DNA from: Spinacia oleracea
Lineage: Eukaryota; Streptophyta; Magnoliopsida; Caryophyllales; Amaranthaceae
Direction: 5' to 3'
DNA: 64,000 nt
NCBI RefSeq assembly: GCF_020520425.1
Contig: NC_079491.1
Span: 110,546,652 to 110,610,651 of the forward strand
The notes under the pieces were generated by a model that was given only the letters and a program-made list of their open reading frames with translations, made no database searches and was not told where the DNA came from. The position numbers were made by a program, and so were the translations under genes. Shown in pieces: positions 1 to 12,373 of this stretch (its first letter is position 1; each line of letters starts with the position of its first letter).

Positions 1-447
1 AAATTGCTGATCCAGCCGACTCATATTCTCAATGAGTCCAATCATTTTGAGAACATGTGGACTTACGGGCTCGCCTTTCTTAAGCTTGGTCTCAAGAATT
101 TGCCTATGAGTCTCGAATCTTTCGACTCGAGCCAGATCTTGGAACATGTTCTTCAACTCACTGATGATTGTGAAAGCATCTGAGTTGATGAACGTTTTCT
201 GCAGATCTGCACTCATGGTGGCGAGCATTAGACATTTCACATCCTTGTTGCCATCAATCCAACGATTGAGGGCTGCCTGAGTGACCCCGTCGCCTGTGGC
301 TTCGGGCATCGCCTCTTCTAGGACATACTCCTTTTCTTCCTGCATAAGAACTATTTGCAAGTTCCTTTGCCAGTCAAGGAAGTTTTTCCCGTTCAACTTC
401 TCCTTTTCGAGAATTGATCGAATGTTGAATGAATTGTTGTTTGCCAT
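1..447 (-). CDS. Ty1/copia gag polyprotein, N-terminal part
   Basis: Open from an ATG at 447 leftward to the window edge (149 codons, no stop). The protein starts MANNNSFNIRSIL and has the plant copia gag hallmarks: a KLNGKNFLDWQRNL block near residues 18-30, then LMLATMSADLQ, then ELKNMFQ. This gag protein forms the particle that packages the element RNA. It lies just downstream (minus direction) of a long leader with a tRNA primer site next to the LTR at 3432-4798. It is the only intact copia coding start in the window; the related copies at 4799-9120 and 22861-30480 have no open gag. The rest of gag-pol is outside the window. Confidence 0.88.
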   Translation of the reverse strand, partial: MANNNSFNIRSILEKEKLNGKNFLDWQRNLQIVLMQEEKEYVLEEAMPEATGDGVTQAALNRWIDGNKDVKCLMLATMSADLQKTFINSDAFTIISELKNMFQDLARVERFETHRQILETKLKKGEPVSPHVLKMIGLIENMSRLDQQF

Positions 448-3416
448 ATTTAAAACTACAATTGAAAAGAATAAACAAATAAATAACCATTCACAGTTTC
501 TCTTAATAAACTTAAATTCTAGCATACATGCATAATTCAATGTTTATTAAGCATTTTATTCGAGTTATGTGTTCCGGCAGGTGTGAATAAAATGATTCCA
601 AGATCCTAAAATCATTGAAGAACTAAGCACAGTTTGTCGACTTAATCCTAAAACATCTTAGGTAAGCAAAAGCCTTTTGCTAATAGTCTAGAAACTATTC
701 TTGGTTGATAGGTACGTCTAAGAACTTATTAGGTAAACCTATCGATTTTGCCACGACATAAAAGGACTCCTTACTTATATCGTTGAGTTTCACCAAAACT
801 AACATGTACTCACAATTATTTGTGTACCTTGCCCCTTTGGGACCAATAAGTAACACCTCGCTGAGCGAAAACTATTACTAGATTGATGTAAAGGATATCC
901 AAGCAAGTGTATATTTTGGCATGGCACCTTTTAACTAAATTTTTAAGTTTGGAACTTAAGGCTCTTACTATGTTGGTTAGATTTTAAGTGAACTAAAATC
1001 CTTAATCATGCAACATAATCAAGCTTTTGATCTCATGCATTTTAAGACATATTTAAAAGCAATAAATAACTTAAAACATGCATAAGATAAATGTGATCTA
1101 GTATGGCCCGACTTCATCTTGAAGCTTTAACTTCAAAGTCCGTCTTGAAAATCTCCGTGGGAGGCACCACTTTCTTCAAATAGAATAAGCTATAATTAAA
1201 ACTAATTACAACTATTTGATGGTACGCAGACCATATTTGAATTGAAAAACAACTTTGGTACTTTAGACCAATTACATTCAAATTAATGGTACGCAGACCA
1301 TATTTTCTATTCTATTTGGGCCATACTAGTCACTTCATAACCTGCAAAACAGTACATATACAATATATACCATTCACCCATTCATTAACATGAATGGCCC
1401 ACATAGCTGGTTAGTAAAACACATTATGCATCACATAAACATTTGCATCAATTAATCAAGGGCACCAATAATCTACAAATTATTCAGTCCTTATTAATTC
1501 TAATCAAGTTGTTTTAACCTTAAGGTTTTGTAGACCTAATCAAGAGTTTATGACTAAAAGGGGCTCCCACTTAAACCAATAAATTCATATGCTTTACTAA
1601 TTTTAAACATAAAAATGTATTTCTAGTCTAACCGGAAACATACAAATTTAATTAAAATTTAAAGCTCATATAAATTTATAATTGAATCCACAAAGTTTAA
1701 TTTTAATTTCATTCGTATTTAAATTAATTCATGATTTTAATTTTAGTAAAATAATTAGAATAAATAAAATTTATTATAATTACAATATTCAAAATTAAAA
1801 TCCAAGAAAATAATTTAAATTATTAATTTTAAAATTAATTAAAATTACGTAAACTGAAAATTTCAAATTAAAATTTCAAAACGATCTAATCGCAACTCAA
1901 CAATCCCACGCAACGCACGCCCATGGGCCACACGCACACAGCCATCGCTGGCCATGTGCGCGCAGCCCATGCGCTGCCTCGCATCGCTGCTGCTCACCAT
2001 CGCAAGGCATCACTCATGGTGCTCGCTGCGCGCGCCAGCGCTCGACGAACGAGCATGCTGCCGCAGCCCATCGCTGTGCGCAGCGCTCGTCGCACGTCGC
2101 AACACGCACCCGCACGCCATCGCTGGGCGCAGCACTCGTCGCACGCACAACAAGCACTCGCACGCCATCGCTGGGCGCAGCGCTCGTCGCACGCACAATA
2201 GCGCTCGCACGCCATCGCTGGGCGCAGAGCTCGTCGCACGCACAACAAGCACTCGCACGCCATCGCTGGGGGCAGCGCTCGTTGCACGCACAATAGCGCT
2301 CGCACGCCATCGCTGGGCGCAGCGCTCGTCGTACGCACAACAGCGCTCGCTGCGTGGAGCGATCGATGCTTGGCGCAGCACTCGTGGCACGCGAGCTTAC
2401 GCTCGCTGCGCGCGAGGCTCCGCTCGCTTGCGCGAGGCAGTGCGCGCTGTGGCGCAGCTCGCTTGCTGCCCACACGCGACTGCTCGTGCCTTGCTCTCGC
2501 CCTCGCCCATTTGCCTATTGCACACAGCCCACGACACAAGGCAGGGTTGCTGCCTTGTGCTCGTGCACCATGGCCTTGCTCATTGCATTCGTACCGCATG
2601 GGCGACGAGCTCCCTTGCTCGTCGTCACATGCCCGCACTATACAACACCCCTTAAGGGTAACACGTAGCGTCCATTGCTTTGTGCGTGCAAGTTATATGA
2701 GCGAATCGCATAAAAATTTAAAATTTATATTCAAAATTAATGACAAATTAATAAATAATATTAATTTCATAATTTCAGGGCGAAAAATCGAAAATTTATT
2801 ATTCAATTGATTTCCGATACATGGATTCAAGTCTAGGTCATAAAAATTTAAAATTTAACATAAATTTACAATTTTTACGGTGGTTTTTAATCATAGGTAT
2901 CTAATTAAATTATAACTAATTATGAAAATCAAATTAATTCTAAATTATTCCAATTTTCAACAAATTAATCATAATTACAAATTAGATTGCATAATTAACA
3001 AGGCTAGGCATTCAAACTTGTTAAACATATATACAGTAGGTCAATCAAAAATTCAAGATTTATCAACAAGAATCGCAAATATTTAATTTAACATCTTAAA
3101 TTTACAAAATTTTGCATTCGAAAAACTAAAACCTCCGAAAAGTCATAGTTAGGCTTCGAATTTGAGAATTCTGGGTTCGGCCGAAAAACACTATTTTTGT
3201 CAAAATTTTAGAATGTCTTTTACATGCGGAATTGACACAAAAATCACTCGATTTGGATGAGTAACGAAGAAACTGCCGAAAAACTGCGTACGTATAATTA
3301 AATAAACGCAATTTGCAATTAATTAACAATTACGAAAATTAATCACCCCTTTTAATTCTTGCAAATTTGTAATATTTAACCATGTTCATGCAATTTAGAT
3401 TATGAAAATAATAAGA
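448..3416 (-). other. copia 5' leader of element A (non-coding)
   Basis: About 3 kb between the primer site and gag, nearly identical along its length to the leader of element C (about 27760-30465) and more diverged from the one in B (about 6545-9106). It has AT-rich flanks and a GC-rich core at about 1905-2660. Many open frames in the core are by-products of GC-rich repeats and are not called as genes. So long a leader resembles large plant copia elements in which RNA packaging signals may lie upstream of gag (inference). Confidence 0.75.
2063..2350. repeat. 47-48-bp tandem repeat in copia leader A
   Basis: The phrase CGCACGCCATCGCTGGG begins at about 2111, 2159, 2206, 2254 and 2301, a period of 47-48 bp, with CAGCGCTCGTCGCACGCACAA in each unit. 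The surrounding 1905-2660 stretch is strongly GC-rich. The same place in element C has a different, shorter-period array. Confidence 0.85.
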
Positions 3417-3430
3417 GGCTCGTGATACCA
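3417..3430 (-). other. primer binding site, initiator-Met tRNA type (element A)
   Basis: The minus strand reads TGGTATCACGAGCC one base inside the LTR. The usual plant copia primer site is TGGTATCAGAGC; this one has one extra base in the middle. It shows that the LTR at 3432-4798 serves as the 5' LTR for the leader and gag to its left. Confidence 0.75.
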
Positions 3431-3786
3431 CTGTTAGGTTATGATTCATATGACAATTCATAAATCATGCGGAAAAACCATAAAGCCAGGAAAGCATATT
3501 ATTTACACATAATCATTTAGCATAGTTTAGATGCATACTCTTTGTTGCGTGCCTTCCCTAGCTGCGCCCGAACCGAACAAGAACAAGTCTTTAGGACTCC
3601 AAGTGTCGTCCCTCCGTAGATAGTCCACAGCATGTCCGGATCCGCCTTAAGATTGACCAACTAGAATCGCCCTTAAGGTACTACTTATTTTCGGCAAAAT
3701 GGGCAAGAGTTATGGCTGATTTTTCTGCTTAAAAATCCTAGTTTTGAATACTTGAAAACTTGTATATAAATAATGACCCTAGGCCC

Positions 3787-3795
3787 TTATTTATA
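3787..3795 (-). promoter_or_regulatory. TATA box of copia LTR 1
   Basis: TATAAATAA on the minus strand, downstream of the U3 repeats. Equivalent boxes lie at 9474-9483, 21805-21814 and 30838-30847 in the other three LTRs of the family. Confidence 0.6.
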
Positions 3796-4154
3796 GAGGT
3801 ATGGAAAAGGAATTGTAATCCTACTAGGATGTGGATTTGTTAATTAGAACTTTATTAGGACTCTAAATAACAAAGAAATTCTAATAAGATTAGGATTTTA
3901 ATCTTCGCACGAATCCTAATAGAATTAGGATTTCCCGCACACGCATCGCACAAGCCGTGCACCCGCGCAAGCCTTGCGGCCCACGTCAGGCGCACAGCCC
4001 ACGCTGCTGTGCTGTCGCGCGCCGCGCGCCCTTGGCTGGGCCTGGCCTTGCGCTGGGCCTGGTCGAGGCGTGCGTTGCTGCGTGCGGCTCGCTGGGCGAT
4101 GGCCTGGCTTCGTGCTGGGCCTTCGTCTAGCGGGCCTCGTCCGATGCTAATTCG

Positions 4155-4480
4155 TACGATACGCTTCCGATTAAATTCCTGATTCCGGAATTCATTTCCG
4201 ATACGAACAACATTTAATATTTCCGATTCCGGAATTAATTTCCGTTTCGAACAAATATTTAATATTTCCGTTTCCGGAATTATTTTCCGATTCCGATAAT
4301 ATTTCCGATTCTGACAATATTTCCGTTTCCGGCAATATTTCCGATTCCGGCAATATTTCCATTTCCGATAATATTTTCCGATACGTACCATGTTTCCGTT
4401 TCCGGCAACATCTACGACTTGGATAATATTTATATTTCCGATACGATCCATATTTCCGTTTCCGGCAATATCATCGTTTC
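4155..4480. repeat. TTCCG-based short repeats in copia U3
   Basis: About 15 imperfect units of 16-20 bp built on AATATTTCCGATTCCGG and AATATTTCCGTTTCCGG. The same block is present at about 9950-10270, 22225-22550 and 31245-31568. In element orientation it sits upstream of the TATA box, where LTR enhancers lie. Confidence 0.8.
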
Positions 4481-4798
4481 CGGAGTATTCATTTCTTGCC
4501 TGTGACGATCTCAGCTCCCACTGAAACCAAGATCCGTCGATTCCGAATATCCATAGATGGAGTATTTAATGCCATTAAATACTTGATCCGTTTACGTACT
4601 ATTTGTGTGACCCTACGGGTTCAGTCAAGAGTAAGCTGTGGATTAATATCATTAATTCCACTTGAACTGAAGCGGCCTCTAGCTAGGCATTCAGCTCACT
4701 TGATCTCACTGAATTATTAACTTGTTAATTAATACTGAACCGCATTTATTAGACTTAACATTGAATGCATACTTGGACCAAGGGCATTATTTCCTTCA

Positions 4799-7700
4799 AC
4801 AATACCCTTGTGTCTCATTTGAACAAATCACAATGAAACATATATCTATACTTGGGCCTTAGTTTGTCGAATAACAAACACTAGGTACTAAGCTCCCACT
4901 GAGTTTAGGAACTCTTTAAATATATATTATGAAATTACTTTTCAATAGCTTTGATGAATCTGGTTTAGTTTGGTGGTAGTTGAGCATTTTGTTTTTATAA
5001 ATTATAGGAAAAGTCTTTATGATTCATCATTGATCGAATCAAGTATTAATTGACTTCGATCATTCCAACTTAGAAATGCCATATCTTATGGAGCTAGATC
5101 GTGAAATTACAACACACAATCATTGATGATCATTTTTTGTCTTAAAGTAATCATCGTCATGATCTAACCTAGATCTTTATGATTTCTTGCCATATGGATT
5201 TCATACTTCTGAATCTTTGAACTAGCCAAACAGATTCAAACTTATATCACTTTGAGTAAATAAACCAATATTCACTCAAATCTAGGTGAAATAATAAAGT
5301 CATAAAATATTTCTTTAGCTTTGAACTATATTGTCTAGGCGTTCTAACAATAGTTCATATCTTTTGTTACTTTCAACAAGTAAGACTAGCTTGTCTTGAA
5401 TGATCTAGAAATCAATCAACTTTCAAAAGTCCATCAAAATATATCTTTAGAATGTTAACTTGTTGATATGGTCTAAGTAACAATGCCAAAGATTTATGGA
5501 ACTCAAATCAAGAGATTGATTTGAACCTAATAAAGTTGTTATTGTTAAAGAGTTGTTTGGTTTAATCAAGCATATTAACTCATCCCGTAAATGACCATTT
5601 CATTCAAATAACAAACAAACATTGTTTTTATCCTTTTTGAATGTGAGTCTTTATGTGTTTGAAAACAGAAATTTAGGTATGCTGATTTGGAACAAAATAG
5701 CCATTAAGTTCCAGCCTTGAAAGGACTTAAAACAAACTAGATGACCTTAAAACTAATGTAGCATTGCCATGCTTCATTTCCCACTTGTAGGTCATTAGTG
5801 TAGCCTAGCTTCCATTGTTTGAGTTATTACCGAAGTAAGAACCTCAAGCGGTATATGATACCAAGGAAGTTTGATTGCTAGGTCACTTCTCTTTAAACAC
5901 AAACTTATAGGTAGAAACGTAATCGTAAATTCCTTTCATTTGTTCCTTGTTTTCCTATTTCTTGTACCCTTTCTTATAGTCTTAAGAATTGACTACTAGT
6001 GTTGACTTTTATACTTTGTTAGACATGTCCAATGTCACTCCAACAAGGTTCTAACCATTTTTTTTATGTTGAATATTTTGCTTCAACAAGATGATCTTAC
6101 CAGAAGCTTCTAAAGTTCTCTAAGCATCGATCTATTCGAATGTCTAGGGACTAGACTCATTCGAGAATTAAATGGACAAAGATATTAGGTTGTTAACCAT
6201 TGGTAAAGTTGAGCGTTTAAACTCAATTCTTTATGATCTCAAAACTACATTGTATTTTGAATTCATAAGCACTAATCGGTTTGCCATTCGACTTTGATAC
6301 TCGAAAACAACCATAAAAGTCACTAAAATAAACGTACATTTTAAATTGCTCATTTTCTCTCATTTCCGTGAATCGTTCTTGGATTCAATACCAATCGAGG
6401 AAATTTACTGTTACCCTTCTAAAAGGATTTACTGCAGTGCAAGATATTTAATTATAAACAATAATTAAAACATACATTGAAGCATGCAAAGTCTAAACAT
6501 TTATCATTAGTAATAACTTGAAATTTAAAGCAATCATGCAATTTAAACAAGTCATTGGCATTTTATTCGAATTTATTGTTCCGATAGGTGTGAATAAAAT
6601 GATTCCAAGATCCTTAAATCATCGAAGAATTAAGCACATTATGTATTTAGACTCAATTCTAAAATATTTTAGGTAAGCAAATCCTTTTCTAATAGTCTAG
6701 AAACTACTCTTGGTTGATAGGTACGTCTAATAACTTATTAGGTAAACCTATCTGTTTTGCCACGACATAAAAGGACTCCTTACTTATATCGTTGAGTTTC
6801 ACAAAAACTAACATGTACTCACAATTATTTGTGTACCTTACCCCTTTAGGATCAATAAGTAACACCTCTCTATGGCGGATAACTATTACTAAGATTGATG
6901 TAAAGGTTATCCAAGTAAGTGTTATTTTGGCATGGCACCTTTTAACTCAATTTTTAAAGTTTGGAACTTAAGGCTCTTACTATGTTGGTTAGATTTTAAG
7001 TGAACTAAAATCCTTAATCATGCAACATAATTAAGCCACAATCTCATGCATAATTAAGACATATTTAAAGCAATAAATAACTTAAAGCATGCATAAGATA
7101 TAAATGTGATCTAGTATGGCCCGACTTCATCTTGAAGCTTCAACTTCAAACTCCGTCTTGAAAATGGATTGGAAACTCCGTCTTGAATTTCACCATGGGA
7201 GGCGCCATTTTCTTCAAATAGGATAACCTATAATTGAAACTAATTACAACTATTTGATGGTACGCAGACCATATTTAAAATTAAAAACTTTGGTGCATTA
7301 GACCAATTTTACATTCAAATTAATGGGGCGCAGACCATATTTTCTATCCTATTTGGGCCATACTAGTCAGTTTCCATAACCTGCAAAACAGTACATTTAC
7401 AATATACCATTCACCCATTCATTTATCAAGGAATGGCCCATATAGCCGGTTAGTAGAACATATTATGCATCACATAAATATTTGCAGCAATTAATCAAGG
7501 CTTCCAATAATCTACAAATTATTCAATCCTTATTAATTCTAATCGAGTTGTTTTAACCTTAAAGGAATGTAGACCTAATCAAGAGTTTATGACTAAAACA
7601 CTCCCACTAAAACTAAGAAATTTACATGCTTTACGAATTTTAAACATAAAATTGTATTTCCTAGTCCAACCGGAAACTTACAAATTTAGTTAAAATTTAA

Positions 7701-9106
7701 AGCTCATATAAATTATTATTTAAATCATTTAATTTATTTTCAGTTGATTAAATTAATTAATTTAAATTTTATCAAGGTTTTAATTTTAGTAAAATAATTA
7801 GTATAAATGAATTTATAATAATTAAATTATTCAAAATTAAATTCCGAGAAAAAATTAAATTACGAATTTAAATTTAATTTAAAATCGTTTTCAGCCGAAA
7901 AATCAAAATTAAGACGAACCAATCGGGCCAAGACAAGGCCATGGGCTTGCACCCATGCCTCGTCGAGGCCTCGTAGCATGCCTTGCTACTCGCATTGATT
8001 GTACCGCAAGCCACGAGCAGCCACGCGCAAACGCAGCAAGCCGAGCAAGCCACGCTTGCGCGCAGCACACTCTCTCGCTGTGTCGAGGCTTCCCTCGATG
8101 GGCTGGGCAACGCTGCTGGTCGAGCCAGCCATCGTTGCCCGCGCGTGCAGCCACGAGTGCTCGCTGCCTTGCTCCTTGCCCCTCCGCCCACGTGCACGTA
8201 GCACATAGCGCATAGCAGGGCTGCTGCCTTGCGCGCATGTGCCACGGCCATGCTCATTGCATCGTACCGCATGGTCGACGAGCTCCCTTGCTCGTCGTCG
8301 CATGCCCGCACTATACAACAACCCTTAAGGGTAACACTTAGCGTGCATTGCTTCGTGCGTGCAAAATTCGTGAACGGATTTTATAAAAATCAAAACTTTT
8401 ATTATTTAAATTTATTGACGAATTAATAAATCATATTAATTTCATAAATTTTGGGCGAAAAATCAAAAATTTATTATTCAAACTAATTTCCGATTATATT
8501 TATTTTCACGGATTCAAATCTAGGTCATAAAATTTTAAAACTTTTCAATTTTAACAAATTTTATGGTGTTTTTTAATCATAGGTTCCTAATTAAATTGCT
8601 AATTAATTATGAAAATCAAATCAAATTCTAAATTATTCGAATTTCAACAAATTATAATTACAATTACAAATTAGGTTGTGTAATTAACAAGGTTAGGCTT
8701 TAAAATTGTGAAACATATACAATAGGTCAATCATAGATTCAAGATTTACATACAAGATTCGCAAATATTTAATTTAACATCATAAAAATTATAAATTTTG
8801 CGTTCGAAAAACAAAAACCTCCGAAAAGTCATAGTTAGGCTTCGAATTCAGGGATTCTGGGTTCGGCATCAAATCTTTGATTTTAGTAAAAATTTTAAAA
8901 CGTCGTTTACGTGCGAAATTCACTATAAAGTTATACGATTCCAACCATTATTGACTAAACTGCCGAAAATCCTGCGAACATATAATTAAATAATCGCACG
9001 AATTTGCAATTAATTACATAAATCGAAATTAATCACCCCTTTAATTCATTGCAAATTTATAAAATTTAACCATGTTAACTATAATTGATTATGGAATTAA
9101 TTAGAG
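4799..9106 (-). pseudogene. internal region of copia element B: decayed pol plus leader
   Basis: Positions 4799 to about 6540 match 26002-27760 of element C closely, including their stops. On the minus strand, relics of the copia integrase end are visible just inside 4799 (a broken version of the LGPKSDKCYFVGY...ETKGYYFY region). From about 6545 to 9106 it is the leader, with a GC-rich core at about 7915-8320. There is no open gag. Compared with C it lacks the 3.1 kb next to the 3' LTR, including the polypurine tract, so it is an internally deleted, non-coding derivative. Confidence 0.75.
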
Positions 9107-9119
9107 GCGCGTGATACCA
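9107..9119 (-). other. primer binding site of element B
   Basis: TGGTATCACGCGC on the minus strand, one base inside the LTR at 9121. It has one base difference from the sites at 3417 and 30466. Confidence 0.65.
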
Positions 9120-9120
9120 C

Positions 9121-10589
9121 TGTTAGGTTATGACAAATATAAAACATATATTTCATGCGGAAAAACCATAAAGCCAGGAATCCAAATTAATTGCCACATA
9201 ATCAATTAGCATAATTTAGTATACATACATGTGACGCGTGCCTTCCCTAGCTGCTCCCGAACTGAACAAGAAAAAGTTTAGGACTCTAAGTGTCGTCCCT
9301 CCGTAGATAGTCCACAGCACGTTCGGATCCGCTTTAGATTCAATTAACTAGAAGTTAGTCTAAAGTTTTAATGTTATTCGTACTTAATTATTTGGCAAAT
9401 TATTAAGCTTAGTTTTATCTTAAAACTATATGAATACTTGAGAATATGATGTATAAATTGTGATTATTCATCACCTATTTATAGGGTGGAATTATCAGAC
9501 TTAGAAATCCACTAGGATTCAGTTTACTAATTCAATTAGAATTATACTTAAACTAATCCTTTGTTTTTAGTGTTTAATTAAACGACTAACTCTAGTGGAT
9601 TTAGGAAAACAATATAACCGGACAAATCCTAAATGTCTAAGGATTCGAGGCATGCACGAACACAACCACACACACGCACAAGCAGCCCAAGAAGGGCGCT
9701 GTGCGCGCGCGGCCCATGCGAGGGCACGGCCCAGCAGCGCTGGCACGCGGCCCATGCGAGGGCGCGGCCAGCCTGCTGCCTTGCCTTGGCTGGGCCTGGC
9801 CTTGCCTTGCGCTTGGCTGGGCCTGCCTTGGTTAGGCGGGGCCTATGCGTTGATGCTCGCTTTGCGCGTGCTTCGCTAGGCGCGGGCCTGGCTTCGTGCT
9901 GGCCCTTGCGTCTAGCAAGCTCGTCCTATGTTTATTTCGTACGTCGCGCTTCCGATTCGTTTTCCGATTCCGGAATTCATTTCCGATTCATACAATATTT
10001 AATATTTCTGATTCCAGAATTAATTTCCGTTTTGAACAAATATCTAATATTTCCGTTTCCGGAATTTATTTCCGATTCCGATAATATTTCCGATTCCGGC
10101 AATATTTCCGTTTCCGGCAATATTTCTGATTCCGGCAATATTTCCATTTCAGATAATATTTTCCGATACGTACCATGTTTTCGTTTCCGGCAACATCAAC
10201 GACTTGGATAATATTTATATTTCCGATACGAACCATATTTCCGTTTCCGAAAATATCATCGTTTCCGGAGTATTCATAATTTGCCTTTTGACGATTTCAG
10301 CTCCCAATGGAACCGAGATCCGTCGATTCCGAATATCCATAAATGGAGTATTTAATTCACTTAAATACTTGATCCATTCACGTACTATTTGTGTGACCCT
10401 ACAGGTTTAGTCAAGAGTAAGCTGTGGATTAATATTATTAATTCCACTTGAACTGAAGCGGCCTTTAGTTAGGCATACAGTTCACTTGATCTCACTAAAT
10501 TATTAACTTGCATAATTGATTAATACTGCACCGCATTTATTAGACTTAGCATTTAATGCATACTTGGACCATGGGCATTATTTCCTTCA
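9121..10589 (-). mobile_element. copia LTR 2 (5' LTR of element B)
   Basis: 1469 bp, TGTTAGGTTATG...TTTCCTTCA. It is the most diverged of the four LTRs by eye but has the same order of parts: TATA box at 9474-9483, GC-rich stretch, TTCCG repeats, U3 end. Its right edge interrupts the PB1-like gene remnant at 10590. The next five bases, ATTCA, should be one copy of the target duplication; the partner lies left of the window. Confidence 0.85.
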
Positions 10590-10877
10590 ATTCAGACCAC
10601 CTTTACCCTTACTTTCTTCAAGTTATTTCAGCATTTCCAACTCCTCAGCATAAGCTAGTTCCCTTCTCTTATCATCAGATATCTTAGACCTAGCATCGGC
10701 TAACTCATCATCATCCTCATCTGTACCTTCTGAGTCATAATCAATATCAGGTTCTGGTTCAATTTGAGTTTGTGGCTCACTTTGTTTGGGTGGGAGTACT
10801 ATAATAGGTGGTTCCACAAAGTCAGAATCAAGTTCCACCACATCATTTTTGTCAACAGTCAACAACTCCAGGAAACT
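10590..10877 (-). pseudogene. PB1-like (MuDR-related) gene, downstream fragment
   Basis: Minus-strand frame running from the solo-LTR insertion at 10882 to a stop at 10623-10625. It reads SFLELLTVDK, then an acidic stretch ending DYDSEGTDEDDDELADARSK. An acidic linker after a PB1-like domain is the usual layout in plant MuDR-type transposase N-termini and their relatives. The upstream half is at 36534-36920. Removing the inserted DNA and one TSD copy puts the two halves in the same frame. The longer open frame that continues past 10891 into the gypsy LTR is an artefact of the insertions. Confidence 0.65.
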
Positions 10878-10882
10878 ATCAA
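10878..10882. repeat. target-site duplication of the solo LTR (left copy)
   Basis: ATCAA immediately left of the LTR start TGTAATAC. The right copy is at 36529-36533 after the LTR end GTGTTACA. Confidence 0.9.
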
Positions 10883-10890
10883 TGTAATAC
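10883..10890 (+). mobile_element. first 8 bases of solo LTR E
   Basis: TGTAATAC, cut from the rest of the LTR (33656-36528) by insertion of gypsy-like element D. Bases 10886-10890 (AATAC) are also the left target duplication of D. Confidence 0.85.
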
Positions 10891-12354
10891 TGTAGACACC
10901 TACTTTTGTCCCCGTTCCCGAAAGGGAAAGGTTCGATGATGAAAGCATAAAAACTCCACTTGACAACGCATCTCCTATAAAATAAACGAATCTCGATTCC
11001 CCATTTCATTTCACCCGAAACCTGCTATTTATGGAAACCTGCTAAAAATAGTAACTGCCGTAAAAGGTAGCTTCTAAAAGTGGCAAATCATAAAAGATAG
11101 AAACCTGTCAGAATTAGGTGTTGCATTCCAACATAAATCCTAAATGAGATAGAAAACTGCGAGAATCCTATTCCTAATATGATTCAGAAATAAGAGTTAC
11201 GTATTAATTAAAATCCTAACGAGCCTAGAGTTCGTAACGGGCCCAGACGCATTCCGTCATAAAATTGATACGCGCTAAAAGACTCGAATTAATCTCAAAC
11301 TCTACGGATTTCAGGAATCCGAATCTGACTAAAGAAAACAGCCCAGACCCTATTTTCAACGCCTGGCTCTGGGCGCCGAAATCTTCGGTGCCCAGGCCTG
11401 GGCGCTGAAAATACCTGGGTACGTGTTTTTTCCTAATTCTTTGTGGATTAGAACTCTGCAATTCTATCTTTCCACGAACTCTCCCCTATAAATAGCCCCC
11501 TAAATTCGACGTGAAAGAACACACAACAACACACAATTATATTCTGAGTATTGACTCCAACCCTTAGCCTAAGCCTCTCGCTGCGAAACTGTTCACGCGT
11601 TCTGTCGCAATCGATCCATAAATCGAACAGAACGTATCCTGTCCCATAATTGAGATTCGTTAAATAAAAAGGAGAAATAGCAAAGTCAAAGTGGTTAGTT
11701 TTCTGAGAACCGTGACGCACCTCTCAAGGGTGCGTCGTAATGTGTCCCTTTTCGATGATTTAACTGCTTTCCTCGCCCTTTTTATGAACTGTTAAACTAA
11801 CCTAATCTGATTGTTCTATCACGCCTAACAAATATGATATTTTTGGGAAATCGGATTATCATGCTAGGTCCCTTAATGCTATTTAAATCAGATAATCACG
11901 ATCGAATTAGTATTATATGTTGCATATTGCTAAAATCAAACTCAGATTAGTTTAATAGTTAACGCATGTCCCTTCAATTATTTATGCTGAGCTAGTAAGG
12001 ATATCCTGCCTTTGGAGTTATCGACGAGCGAAGTACTCCTCTCGGTAGTTACAGTGCCCCGAACCCTCAATCTCTACCTTGCAGGTGTATATTGAGAGAT
12101 CCCCACACCAGGGATCACAAGGGAACCTACGGCCGTCGTGGTCAAACATAGTTGCACTCCCTTTATGTCACGATAACCGGGTTTTGTCAGTTTTTCTCAT
12201 TGTCGTTAAAAACTGAATGGCGACTCCTATATTACTAGTCAATTGAGTGTATACTCACAGGAAATCCAATTACACTTGATTGAATAAAAAGAATCGTCAC
12301 ACCCACGAGGGACGAGGTCACGCATTAGCCTCGCGCTTTTTCGACCCCCTCACA
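10891..12354 (+). mobile_element. 5' LTR of gypsy-like element D
   Basis: 1464 bp, TGTAGACACC...CCCTCACA. TATA box TATAAATAG at 11487-11495. It holds one copy of the CAGCGCCC palindromic unit (11353-11412). Compared by eye with the 3' LTR it has about 20 substitutions, so it is older than copia C nested inside. Confidence 0.92.
11353..11412. repeat. CAGCGCCC palindromic unit, copy 1 (in 5' LTR)
   Basis: About 60 bp opening with TTTTCAACGCC and closing with GGGCGCTGAAAA. It contains two GGGCGCC-type half palindromes. Related copies: 13130-13188, 17267-17324, 18945-19001, 19884-19942 and 32648-32706 (3' LTR). Confidence 0.85.
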
Positions 12355-12355
12355 G

Positions 12356-12373
12356 TGGCGACTCCACTGGGGA
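12356..12373 (+). other. primer binding site of element D
   Basis: TGGCGACTCCACTGGGGA starts one base after the LTR. It is the tRNA-complementary start of minus-strand synthesis. The TGGCGAC...TGGGGA form is like the Arg-tRNA site reported for Ogre-type elements (family knowledge, not checked here). Confidence 0.7.

Larger units (their letters stand above)
3432..4798 (-). mobile_element. copia LTR 1 (shared by elements A and B)
   Basis: 1367 bp, starting TGTTAGGTTATG and ending TTTCCTTCA on the plus strand (TG...CA in either reading). The element reads right to left, so U3 is at the right end. It contains a block of TTCCG-rich short repeats (about 4155-4480), a GC-rich stretch (about 3935-4145) and a TATA box at 3787-3795. 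The left side abuts a primer site. The right side abuts decayed pol with no polypurine tract, so about 3.1 kb of the neighbouring element was deleted here. Confidence 0.85.

Noticed and set aside
1923..2810. Several overlapping open frames of 90-230 codons on both strands
   Set aside because: They lie in the GC-rich tandem-repeat core of a copia leader, have Arg/Ala/His-rich low-complexity products in every frame, and recur at 7874-8321 and 29067-29908 without frame conservation.
10623..11009. A 128-codon minus frame read as one gene
   Set aside because: Its upstream 40 codons are gypsy LTR sequence, also found at 32186-32304. Only the part left of 10878 is gene-derived.
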